A stretch of 64,000 bases of DNA from Dehalococcoidia bacterium (lineage in GTDB: Bacteria > Chloroflexota > Dehalococcoidia > CAUJGQ01), in NCBI GenBank assembly GCA_035310145.1, contig DATGEL010000048.1, positions 1 to 64,000 of the forward strand, given 5' to 3'. Of the stretch, positions 55,620 through 64,000 are shown one piece after another. The first letter of the stretch is position 1. Each line of letters opens with the position of its first letter. The notes under the pieces are model-generated. The model made no database searches. It was not told the DNA's origin and saw nothing but the letters and a program-made list of their open reading frames with translations. A program made the translations under genes and the position numbers.

Positions 55620-57304
55620 TCGATGCTAATGCGCTGCCGGACGGCGCGACGCTATCGGCCGATGTCTGCATCATCGGCGCCGGCCCGGCCGGCATCACCG
55701 TGGCGCGCGAACTGGCGGGCGCCCGGCTGCGCGTCTGCCTGCTGGAAAGCGGCGGACTCGACGCCGATGACGGAGCGCAGGATCTGGCCGGCGGTGAGAT
55801 CGACGGCGACTGGCAGCAGCCGCTACGCGACACCCGCCGGCGCCGGGTGGGCGGCACGGCGCACGGCTGGGCGGAACGGATCGGCTTTCGCAAGCCCGGC
55901 GGGCGCTTCCTGCCGCTCAGCCCGCTCGACTTTGAGCGGCGCGACTGGCTGCCGCACAGCGGCTGGCCTTTCGGCGTCGAGACGCTGCTGCCGTACTACC
56001 GGCGGGCGCAGCGTGTCTGCCGGATCGGCCCCTTCGCCTACGACGGGCGGGCCTGGCAGACGCCGAAGACACCGGCATCGCCGCTGCCTGAGGCAACTAT
56101 CGAAACGCGCGTCTTCCAGATCGGGCGGCGCTCGGTGTTCACCTCGTCATACCGCGACGAGCTCGTCGCTCACCAGTTCGCCACGCTGTACCAGCACGCC
56201 ACCGTACTGGAGCTGCAGACCAACGACGCCGGAACCGCGGTAGAGCGGGCAAGCGTCGCCGCAGGCAACGGGCGCCGCTTCACGGTGGCGGCGCGGACGT
56301 TCGTGCTGGCGCTGGGCGGCATCGAAAACGCCCGCCTGCTGCTGCTCTCGCGCCGGCGCCACGCGGCCGGGCTGGGCAACGGGCACGACCTCGTCGGCCG
56401 CTTCCTGATGGAGCATCCGCAGGTGCGCAGCGGCCTGCTCGTGCCCTTCGCCGCGCAGACGTTGCGCCACGCGGGGCTGTACGACGTGCACCATGCCTTC
56501 GGCACGCCGGTGATGGGCCACCTCGCGCCTTCCGAGGCAGCCCGGCAGCGCGACGCATTGCCAAACCTCGGTATGATGCTCTTCCCCGTGCCTCGGCCGG
56601 CGGCGATCGCGGCGACGGCGGCTGCCTGGCGAGTGCTCCGGCGCCCGCGCCTGCTGCTGCGCGGAGATGCGCGGGCCTGCCTCTGGACCGCGAGGCAGGC
56701 CGGAGCAGACCTGGCGCCGCCGCTGCTGCGCCTGCTGACCCGGCCGCAGCCGTTGTTGCCGGCGTTGGGCTGGGGCGGCTGGTCGGCGGGGCCGTTCGGT
56801 GGGCGCGGCTTCGTCGCCTACGACACGCTCTGCCTGACGGAGCAGGCGCCATGTCCCGAAAGCCGCGTTACGCTGGCGGCCACGCGCGATTCACTGGGGC
56901 AGCCGCGGGCGCGGGTCGAGTGGCGCTGGCGCGAGGCCGACAGGGAGCGTGTGCGGCGCGTCCTCGATCTGTTCGCCGGCGAATGCGCGAGCGCCGGCAT
57001 CGGCTACTTTCGCCCCTCGCCGGACCAGGTGCCGCCCACCCTCTCGCACCACCACCTGGGCGCCACGCGCATGCACGCCAGCCCGCGCTGCGGCGTGGTA
57101 GACGCCGATTGCCGCGTGCATGACCTCGCCAATCTCTACGTGGCCGGCAGCTCGGTCTTCCCGACCGGAGGATATGCAAGCCCCACGCTGTCCGTGATCG
57201 CGCTGGCCCTGCGCCTGGCCGATCGAGTCAGAGCAGGGCACAGGGGCACGGTCACGATGCCCATCGCTGCCGCGGCCAGTCGCCAGGGGGTGCTCGTGCC
57301 ATGA
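55613..57304 (+). CDS. GMC-family FAD-dependent oxidoreductase
   Basis: Protein of 563 residues. N-terminal FAD motif VCIIGAGPAGITVARELA with LLESGG, and the GMC C-terminal domain with HHHLGATRMHASPRCGVVD and NLYVAGSSVFPTGGYASPT, holding the active-site His. Members oxidise alcohols or sugars such as choline, glucose and fructose. No signal peptide is present, so it acts in the cytoplasm, probably on a carrier-linked sugar before flipping. Start ATG 55613 overlaps the GT2 stop; its stop overlaps the flippase start (ATGA). This tight coupling places it firmly in the pathway. Confidence 0.88.
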   Translation: MLIDANALPDGATLSADVCIIGAGPAGITVARELAGARLRVCLLESGGLDADDGAQDLAGGEIDGDWQQPLRDTRRRRVGGTAHGWAERIGFRKPGGRFLPLSPLDFERRDWLPHSGWPFGVETLLPYYRRAQRVCRIGPFAYDGRAWQTPKTPASPLPEATIETRVFQIGRRSVFTSSYRDELVAHQFATLYQHATVLELQTNDAGTAVERASVAAGNGRRFTVAARTFVLALGGIENARLLLLSRRRHAAGLGNGHDLVGRFLMEHPQVRSGLLVPFAAQTLRHAGLYDVHHAFGTPVMGHLAPSEAARQRDALPNLGMMLFPVPRPAAIAATAAAWRVLRRPRLLLRGDARACLWTARQAGADLAPPLLRLLTRPQPLLPALGWGGWSAGPFGGRGFVAYDTLCLTEQAPCPESRVTLAATRDSLGQPRARVEWRWREADRERVRRVLDLFAGECASAGIGYFRPSPDQVPPTLSHHHLGATRMHASPRCGVVDADCRVHDLANLYVAGSSVFPTGGYASPTLSVIALALRLADRVRAGHRGTVTMPIAAAASRQGVLVP

Positions 57305-58623
57305 GGGCGCAGCGCCTGCTCGACGGGCCGGTGGTGCGTCTGCCATGGCTTACCAGCCGCCTCACGCATCTGCGCGCCCCGCTGTTCCGCAACGGCTACA
57401 TCCTGCTGGTCAACGCCGGCGTCACCTCTGTGCTCGGGTTGCTTTACTGGGCGCTGGCGGCCCGCCGCTACCCGGCGGACGTAGTCGGCGCCAACTCGGC
57501 CGCGATCGCGGCGATCAGCCTGCTGGCCGCGCTCTCCCGCTTCGAGTTGAACGCCACGCTGATCCGCTTCGTGCCCCGCGCAGGGCGGCACACGGCGCGG
57601 CTGGTGCTCGGCTGCTATGCGGCGATCGTGCTGCTGGCCCTGGGCATCGGCACCCTCTTCATCGCCGGGGCGCGCGGCGGGCTGATCCCGGCGGCGTTCC
57701 TCGACCGGGCGCAGATCACGCCGCTGTGGTTCATCCCCGCGCTTGCCTTCTGGTGTCTCTTCAACGTGCAGGACAGCGTCCTGATCGGCTTGCGGCGGGT
57801 CGCCTGGGTGCCGCTGGAGAACGCCCTGTTCTCCGTCGCCAAGATCGGCCTGCTGCTTGTGCTGGCGGCGGCGCTGCCGCCCTCGGGCATCTTCGTCTCC
57901 TACACGGCGCCGGCGGCGCTGGCGGTGCTGCCGATCAGTGCGCTGATCTTCGGCCGGCTGCTGCGGCGCCCGCGGGCAGCAGAGGCGGAAGGCGAGCCGT
58001 TCTCGCTGTCGCGCTTCGTGTGCTACAGCGCCGGCGAGTATGCCGGCTCGCTGTTTGGGCTGACCCTGGTCGCGCTGCCGCCGCTGATCGTCGCCGCCGA
58101 GCTGGGCGTGCGGGCGAACGCGTACTTCTACCTGCCCTGGGTGATCGCCTCGGCGTTCGCACAGTTCTCCTCAAACATGGCGACCTCGCTGACGGTCGAG
58201 GGCGCGCTCGATGAAGAGCGCCTCTCGGCCTATGCGCGTCAGATGATCGTCCACGTGATGCGCCTGGTGGTGCTGGCCTCGGCCGGCGTGCTGCTGTTCG
58301 GTCCCTGGCTGCTGGGCCTGCTGGGGCACGATTACGCGGCGCACGGCGGCACGTTGATGCGGCTGCTCGCCCTCAACGAGATCCCCAACAGCCTGGTATC
58401 GCTGTACTTCAGCATCGCGCGCGTGCAGCGGCGCACGCGCGATATCGCGCTCGTGCAGGGCGGCATCAGCCTCGTCTTCCTCACGCTGCTGTTCGCCCTA
58501 CTGCCGGTCTACGGCATCACCGGGGCGGGCGTCGCCGCGGTGGTCAGCCAGGGAGCGGCGGCAACCGTCCTGCTCTGCACCCGACTGCGCCCGTTGCTGC
58601 GGCCCGTCCAAGCGGAGCGGTAA
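57301..58623 (+). CDS. Polysaccharide flippase (Wzx/MATE-like)
   Basis: Membrane protein of 440 residues with about twelve membrane segments, for example YILLVNAGVTSVLGLLYWAL, LVLGCYAAIVLLALGIGTLF and LVFLTLLFALLPVYGITGAG. The repeated six-helix layout and the ANSAAIAAISLLAALSRFEL region fit the polysaccharide-biosynthesis exporter superfamily. It should move the finished lipid-linked glycan across the membrane. Translationally coupled to the GMC gene by ATGA. No Wzy polymerase or Wzz is recognised here, so the product may be a short oligosaccharide. Confidence 0.88.
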   Translation: MRAQRLLDGPVVRLPWLTSRLTHLRAPLFRNGYILLVNAGVTSVLGLLYWALAARRYPADVVGANSAAIAAISLLAALSRFELNATLIRFVPRAGRHTARLVLGCYAAIVLLALGIGTLFIAGARGGLIPAAFLDRAQITPLWFIPALAFWCLFNVQDSVLIGLRRVAWVPLENALFSVAKIGLLLVLAAALPPSGIFVSYTAPAALAVLPISALIFGRLLRRPRAAEAEGEPFSLSRFVCYSAGEYAGSLFGLTLVALPPLIVAAELGVRANAYFYLPWVIASAFAQFSSNMATSLTVEGALDEERLSAYARQMIVHVMRLVVLASAGVLLFGPWLLGLLGHDYAAHGGTLMRLLALNEIPNSLVSLYFSIARVQRRTRDIALVQGGISLVFLTLLFALLPVYGITGAGVAAVVSQGAAATVLLCTRLRPLLRPVQAER

Positions 58624-58713
58624 GCGGCCGGCCTGCATCGGAGACGAACGAGACAGGGGAGACGGGAGGAGGGGAGGACTGGAGACACTGGAGACAAAGG
58701 AGATGAATCTACC
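58624..58713 (+). other. Purine-rich leader with repeated GGAGAC units
   Basis: Between the flippase and the next gene GGAGA(C) occurs four times in about 60 bases, ending in AAAGGAGAT before GTG 58714. The last one is the likely ribosome site; the others are decoys or the remains of slippage. Confidence 0.6.
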
Positions 58714-59640
58714 GTGTTGACGACGATCGTGCGAACCCTTGCCCAGCCGGCCAGCGGGCTGGCCTACCTGCTGTGCCGCCTGCCCGGCATCTCGTTGAAG
58801 ACCCGCGTTGCCCTCGACCTCTTCGACCGGCCGGCCTACGCCTACGGCATCCTGCAGGCGGCGCGGCAGGCCAGGGCGCTCGGCATCCCCGTGCTCTCGC
58901 TGATCGAGTTCGGCGTGGCAAAGGGCGCCGGGCTGCTGGCGATGGAGCGCATCGCCGCCGATGTGCAGCGCGCGACCGGTGTGCGTTTCCGCATTTTCGG
59001 CTTCGACATGTCCGAGGGATTGCCGCGGCCGCGCGACTATCGCGATCTGCCCTACGTCTACCGCGGCGGCTTCTACCGCATGGACCAGGCCGCGCTGCGC
59101 CCGCGCCTGCGCCGGGCGGAGCTGGTGCTCGGCGATGTGCGCGAGACCGTGCCGCCGTTCGTCCGGACCGGGGCGTTCCCGCCGGTCGGCTTCGTCTCCT
59201 TCGACGTGGACTACTACAGCTCGACCGTCGATGCGCTGGCGATCTTCGCCGGGGCGAGCACGCGCTACCTGCCGCGGGTGTTCTGCTACTTCGACGACAC
59301 CGTGCACGAGTCGGGGCTGTATAACGAGTACACGGGGGAGCTGCTGGCGATCCGCGAGTTCAATGAGCGGGACAGCCCGCGCAAGCTCTGCCAGCCGAAC
59401 GGCTTCTGGCTCACGCGCGTCCGGCCGTCCGCATGGAACCAGCAGCTCTACGTCTGCCACCTGTTCGAGCACCCGCTCTACAACGCCTTCGTCACACCGG
59501 AGGCGGAGCACCGGGTGGATTCGGTTGCCGCGCGGAGAGGGCGGACGCCGCCGCCCACGCTCGCTCCGGTTAGTGGGTCGCCCGACCATGCCCCCATTGC
59601 GCGGCACGCCGTGGGCGAGCCGGCCGGCGCCGGGCGATGA
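58714..59640 (+). CDS. SAM-dependent methyltransferase-like protein (TylF-related pattern)
   Basis: Protein of 308 residues. The segment SLIEFGVAKGAGLLAMERIA and later FRIFGFDMSEGLPRPRDY look like the SAM loop region of TylF/MycF-type sugar O-methyltransferases; FVSFDVDYYSSTVDAL and FCYFDDTV give the metal-binding acidic positions. It could methylate a hydroxyl on the glycan. The match is by pattern only. The C-terminal 50 residues are Pro/Ala-rich and not conserved. It ends the plus-strand glycan run and converges toward the CoA-ligase gene. Confidence 0.6.
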   Translation: MLTTIVRTLAQPASGLAYLLCRLPGISLKTRVALDLFDRPAYAYGILQAARQARALGIPVLSLIEFGVAKGAGLLAMERIAADVQRATGVRFRIFGFDMSEGLPRPRDYRDLPYVYRGGFYRMDQAALRPRLRRAELVLGDVRETVPPFVRTGAFPPVGFVSFDVDYYSSTVDALAIFAGASTRYLPRVFCYFDDTVHESGLYNEYTGELLAIREFNERDSPRKLCQPNGFWLTRVRPSAWNQQLYVCHLFEHPLYNAFVTPEAEHRVDSVAARRGRTPPPTLAPVSGSPDHAPIARHAVGEPAGAGR

Positions 59641-59704
59641 ACATCTGCTCATCGTGCCGCGCGATCATCACGCCGGATAAGGCTGCATCGGTGATCGCTC
59701 AGAA

Positions 59705-61285
<1,581 letters not shown>

Positions 61286-61377
61286 CGTCTGCCTCCTCGT
61301 GCTGTCGCCGTGGCTACACGGCCTCTGAACTGATGGACGGCGCCGTGAATCGCTTGCCGGCAGATCTGCCGAGCACT

Positions 61378-62139
61378 CTACTGCAACGGCCGCACCGGAT
61401 CGCGCGCCGAGCGGCCCAGCAGGTCCAGCCCGCGGCGAAAAGCGGCGCAGTGCCGGCGCGACCAGGCCGCCGCGGCCGCGGCATCGTGCGCGGCGACGGC
61501 GCGAATCACTTCGTCGTGGGCGCGCCGTGTGCCGGTCAAGGCCGGCGTGCCCATCAGCGGCGCGACCTCTGCGTTGGCGATCGCCAGCGCGTCGAGGATC
61601 GGCTTCCAGGCCGCCACGAACAGGCGGTTGCCGCTGGCCTGCGCCAGCCGCAGGTGGAACGCGACCTCGACCTCGACCAGGTTGGCGAGGGTGAGCCGCG
61701 CCGGCTCGTTCAAGGCTCGCAGCGCGTCGAGCGTGGCGCCGTCGCCGCGCTCGGCCGCCAGCGCCGAGGCGACCGGGTCGAGCAGCTCCAGGCTTTCAAA
61801 CAGCTCGGCGAACGTGACCTGGCCCAGCTCCATATAAATGTGCACGGCGCGGCTGACGGTATCGAGCGACGCCGGCTGCACGATCAGGGCGCGGCCGTTC
61901 TCCGCGCGCACGACCAGGCCGCGTTGCTCCACGTCGCGCAACGCCTCGCGCACGACGCTGCGGCTGCAGTGGAAGGTCTCACCGAGCTGGGCCTCGGAGG
62001 GCAGGGCGGCGCCGGCGGCGATGGCGCCGCCCACGATCAGCCGCTGCAACTCGTCGGCCACCTGCTCGCGCAGCGAAACGCGCTGGGCGGGACGGACGGC
62101 CTCGCTGGCGATCTCCTGCTGCGGCACGTCCGTAGTCAT
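61378..62139 (-). CDS. FadR-type (GntR family, FCD domain) regulator
   Basis: Protein of 253 residues from ATG 62139, which has GAGGGG eight bases before it; an ATG at 62157 adds six residues. Winged helix: LPSEAQLGETFHCSRSVVREALRDV. The helical FCD domain follows (LFESLELLDPVASALAAERG ... AHDEVIRAVAAHDAAAAAAW), with histidines at the positions that bind a metal in many members. FCD regulators respond to organic acids. A CTGTC-A-GACAG palindrome over its own promoter is the likely operator. It probably controls the CoA-ligase gene behind it. Confidence 0.9.
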   Translation of the reverse strand: MTTDVPQQEIASEAVRPAQRVSLREQVADELQRLIVGGAIAAGAALPSEAQLGETFHCSRSVVREALRDVEQRGLVVRAENGRALIVQPASLDTVSRAVHIYMELGQVTFAELFESLELLDPVASALAAERGDGATLDALRALNEPARLTLANLVEVEVAFHLRLAQASGNRLFVAAWKPILDALAIANAEVAPLMGTPALTGTRRAHDEVIRAVAAHDAAAAAAWSRRHCAAFRRGLDLLGRSARDPVRPLQ

Positions 62140-62220
62140 CGGGAAGGCCCCTCGCATCGCCCCGGGCTGATTCGGCAGGCCGCGGCCCGGGGCGCTCGCA
62201 CCGCACCCGCCGCCGAATCT

Positions 62221-62231
62221 CTGTCAGACAG
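62221..62231. promoter_or_regulatory. GntR/FCD operator candidate
   Basis: CTGTCAGACAG is a perfect odd palindrome that fits the general GTnnnAC-centred pattern of FCD regulators. It overlaps the candidate -10 hexamer of the regulator gene. Confidence 0.5.
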
Positions 62232-62256
62232 TATGACATGCAGACAGCGATTGCAA
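62228..62256 (-). promoter_or_regulatory. Candidate promoter of the FadR-type regulator gene
   Basis: On the minus strand, TTGCAA (62256-62251), a 17-base spacer and TACTGT (62233-62228). Both are moderate matches. The overlap with the operator supports self-repression. Confidence 0.4.
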
Positions 62257-62285
62257 CGATCGACGTGTTGCAAAGATGAGACAGG

Positions 62286-63593
62286 CTAGGAGCCGCCGCC
62301 CGCGGCTACCGCGCCCCCCGCCGACGCCGGCCGGCGGTTGAACTCCTCGCCGGGCGGCACAAGGCGATCGCGCGTGCGGCGCAGGTACAGCAGCGACGCG
62401 AGCACGCCGAGGATGCAGAGGCCGCCCATCAGCGCGACCGTCGGTTGCACGCCGGCGCGCTCGGCCAGGCCGCCGACGATCAGGCTGCCGAGCGGCGTCG
62501 AGCCCTGGAACAGCAGCGTATTGATGCTCATCACCCGCCCGCGCAGGTGGGGCGGCGCGATCAACTGCAACCGCGCGTTGTTGGTCGCGGTGAAGACGGT
62601 GCTGCTCAGCCCCAGCGCCACAAGCATCGGCACCACCAGCAGCCACATGCCCGCAAAGCCCACGCTCAGGAGCACCACGCTGAAGCAGGCCGCGCCGGCC
62701 AGCAGACTGCGCCGCGAGCCGCGCCCCAGCCAGGCTACGCCGAATGCCGCGGTCAGCGAGCCGACCGCCAGCGACGAGGTGAGCAGGCCGAAGCCGACCG
62801 AGTTGGTGTGCAGCACGAACTGCGCGATCAGCGGGATGATCACCTGGAAGTTATAGCCGAAGGTGCCGAGCACGGCCATCGTGATCATCGCCAGCATGAT
62901 GTCCGGCGTAGTCACGGCGTAGTGCAGCCCCTCGCCGAGCTGGCGCAGGATGGCGGCGCGGCGTGGGCGCTCGGCGGCGTAGAAGCGGCTCGGGTCCATC
63001 ATCAGCAGGCCGATCAGCACCGCCGCGAAGCTGACCGCGTTGATGTAGAAGCAAAGCGCAGTGCCCAGCGTGGCGATCGTGATGCCGCCCAGCGCCGGCC
63101 CCACGAGCCGCGTCATCTGGATGAGCGAGGAGTTGAGCGCCACGGCGTTCGGAACGTCCCGCGGACCGACCATCTCCATGACGAACGACTGGCGCGCGGG
63201 ATTGTCGAGCGCGTTGCAGACGCCCTGCGCGACGGCAAGCGCATAGATCAGCGGCAAGGTGATCAGGCCGCTGCCCGTGAGCACGGCGAGGATCGTCGCC
63301 TGGAGCGCCAGGCCGCTTTGCGTGCCGATCAGCAGGCGCTGCTTGGGCAGGCGGTCGGCAATCACGCCGCCGACGAGGGCGAAGAGCAGCACCGGCAGCG
63401 TGCGGAACATGGAGACGGCGCCAAGGGCGAAGGCGGAGTGCGTGCGGCTGAGCACGAACCACGACAGCGCCGTGGACTGCATCCAGGTGCCGATCTGGGA
63501 GACGAGCTGGCCGAAGAAGTACAGGCGGTAGTTGTGGACGCGCAGCGAAGCGAAGGCGGCACGGAGCGGCGGCCGCTCGCCGCCGGCCCTCAT
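62286..63593 (-). CDS. MFS transporter (MFS_3/EntS-like exporter)
   Basis: Membrane protein of 435 residues with twelve predicted helices. The N-terminus YRLYFFGQLVSQIGTWMQST and the loop GGVIADRLPKQRLLIGTQSG are typical of the MFS_3 group, which exports siderophores, macrolides or other small molecules; PSRFYAAERPRR forms the central cytoplasmic loop. GGAGCAGGAGCA lies before the ATG. It may export something connected with the adjacent aromatic-acid genes, but it has its own promoter. Confidence 0.9.
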   Translation of the reverse strand: MRAGGERPPLRAAFASLRVHNYRLYFFGQLVSQIGTWMQSTALSWFVLSRTHSAFALGAVSMFRTLPVLLFALVGGVIADRLPKQRLLIGTQSGLALQATILAVLTGSGLITLPLIYALAVAQGVCNALDNPARQSFVMEMVGPRDVPNAVALNSSLIQMTRLVGPALGGITIATLGTALCFYINAVSFAAVLIGLLMMDPSRFYAAERPRRAAILRQLGEGLHYAVTTPDIMLAMITMAVLGTFGYNFQVIIPLIAQFVLHTNSVGFGLLTSSLAVGSLTAAFGVAWLGRGSRRSLLAGAACFSVVLLSVGFAGMWLLVVPMLVALGLSSTVFTATNNARLQLIAPPHLRGRVMSINTLLFQGSTPLGSLIVGGLAERAGVQPTVALMGGLCILGVLASLLYLRRTRDRLVPPGEEFNRRPASAGGAVAAGGGS

Positions 63594-63727
63594 TGCTCCT
63601 GCTCCTGCTCCGGTCGGAGATCCCGCCGAAATGGAAGACGATCGAGGGGGATCGGCGCGACGCGGCGCGACGGGCCGCTTTGCGTGTACAGCGGTGCGCG
63701 TGCAGGCGGCTGTGCGTTCACCGCACT

Positions 63728-63757
63728 ATTGTACGGAGTTGCAGGACAGTTGGTCAA
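63728..63757 (-). promoter_or_regulatory. Sigma-70-type promoter of the MFS gene
   Basis: Read leftward: TTGACC (63757-63752), an 18-base spacer, TACAAT (63733-63728). Each hexamer is five of six to consensus, which makes this one of the best promoters in the window. GTTGACCAAC around the -35 is close to palindromic and could be an operator. The leader would be about 130 bases. Confidence 0.65.
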
Positions 63758-63824
63758 CGCGGATCTGTACCGCACCGGCGATCAATGCTGCAGGCGCCGC
63801 GCACAAGCGCGACCCGCCGCGGCG

Positions 63825-63846
63825 TTGACAGCATTCTGTTTGTCAA
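63825..63846. promoter_or_regulatory. Inverted repeat TTGACA-N10-TGTCAA
   Basis: A symmetric 22-base site about 90 bases before the last ATG. The left arm can also serve as a -35, but the hexamer 17 bases on (TTAGCG) is poor. It is an operator candidate for the oxidoreductase gene. Confidence 0.4.
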
Positions 63847-63932
63847 GTTAGCGTACTATTTGCAGCAACTGCCGGCCCCGTGCTGTCCCTCGGCCGGGGT
63901 AGGACCGCGCCCTGCCGCTGGGAGGCCGCCAG

Positions 63933-64000
63933 ATGAAACTCGGCACCTCGCTTCGCTTCCTCTTTCCCACCGGGCCGCAGACCGACCGCCAGTTCAAGCA
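63933..64000 (+). CDS. Luciferase-like (LLM class) flavin/F420-dependent oxidoreductase, N-terminus only
   Basis: The first 22 residues are visible: MKLGTSLRFLFPTGPQTDRQ and on to the window end. This N-terminus is characteristic of LLM-class monooxygenases, which use FMN or F420. GGGAGG lies before the ATG. The gene continues beyond the window, so substrate and integrity cannot be judged. Confidence 0.6.
   Translation, partial: MKLGTSLRFLFPTGPQTDRQFK

Larger units (their letters stand above)
63594..63932. other. Divergent regulatory gap at the right edge
   Basis: 339 bases. It holds the leftward promoter of the MFS gene, an inverted repeat TTGACA...TGTCAA, and GGGAGG before the last gene. 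No coding region is visible. Confidence 0.6.

Overview
This is a GC-rich bacterial window with dense genes, mostly short intergenic gaps and many GTG starts. It has leader-type secreted proteins (two with twin-arginine motifs), a caa3-type CtaG-like protein, an orphan CoxL/XdhA-type molybdenum hydroxylase subunit and a luciferase-like monooxygenase. Together these suggest a free-living, probably soil or sediment, actinobacterium-like or Chloroflexota bacterium. I lean to Chloroflexota, but this is inference from gene content and not a placement. TGA is the usual stop codon. No tRNA, rRNA, CRISPR array or prophage was seen.

Layout. 1-5.2 kb: 3' part of uvrA, an APH-family kinase and a PIMT-like methyltransferase. 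5.3-9.0 kb (minus): a peptide/nickel-type ABC importer (binding protein plus two permeases, no ATPase genes). 9.1-22.1 kb: housekeeping block with aspS (minus), then hemW, a two-gene NDP-forming acyl-CoA synthetase, a cysteine desulfurase, pth, mfd, an amidohydrolase and a membrane protein (plus). 22.1-27.5 kb: secreted proteins on the minus strand (vanadium haloperoxidase-like, a Tat protein broken by an in-frame TGA, a beta-propeller) with an ISNCY-type insertion sequence between them. 27.8-34.4 kb: orphan molybdenum hydroxylase subunit, CtaG-like protein, a tandem-domain small protein, a MarR regulator, a PAS-like protein and a methyltransferase.

34.4-38.4 kb is the most unusual part. Two divergent genes encode glycoside hydrolase family 26-like proteins. 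The minus-strand copy is interrupted by a TGA inside its catalytic RxxHEMNG motif. The plus-strand copy has two GH26 domains joined by a Pro/Thr/Ser linker; the first domain has lost both catalytic glutamates and the second keeps both. A clear cyclic-di-GMP-I (GEMM) riboswitch aptamer lies in the leader of the plus-strand gene.

39.1-59.6 kb is a surface-glycan locus: a GT-C-like membrane protein, a DUF1616-like protein, a PIG-L deacetylase, then a tightly packed run of about 15 kb. That run holds GT2 and GT4 glycosyltransferases, a glucose-1-phosphate cytidylyltransferase, a sugar epimerase/dehydratase, an RmlC-type epimerase, a SAF-domain dehydrogenase, a carbamoyltransferase, a GMC oxidoreductase, a flippase and a methyltransferase. 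A 26-base element with a palindromic core occurs in the regulatory gap upstream of this run and again between the two GH26 genes (21 of 26 bases identical). I infer that synthesis of a decorated surface glycan and its cleavage or binding by GH26 proteins may be co-regulated, with c-di-GMP controlling the hydrolase arm.

59.7-64 kb: a benzoate-CoA-ligase-type enzyme, its FadR-type regulator and an MFS exporter on the minus strand, and the start of a luciferase-like oxidoreductase at the right edge.
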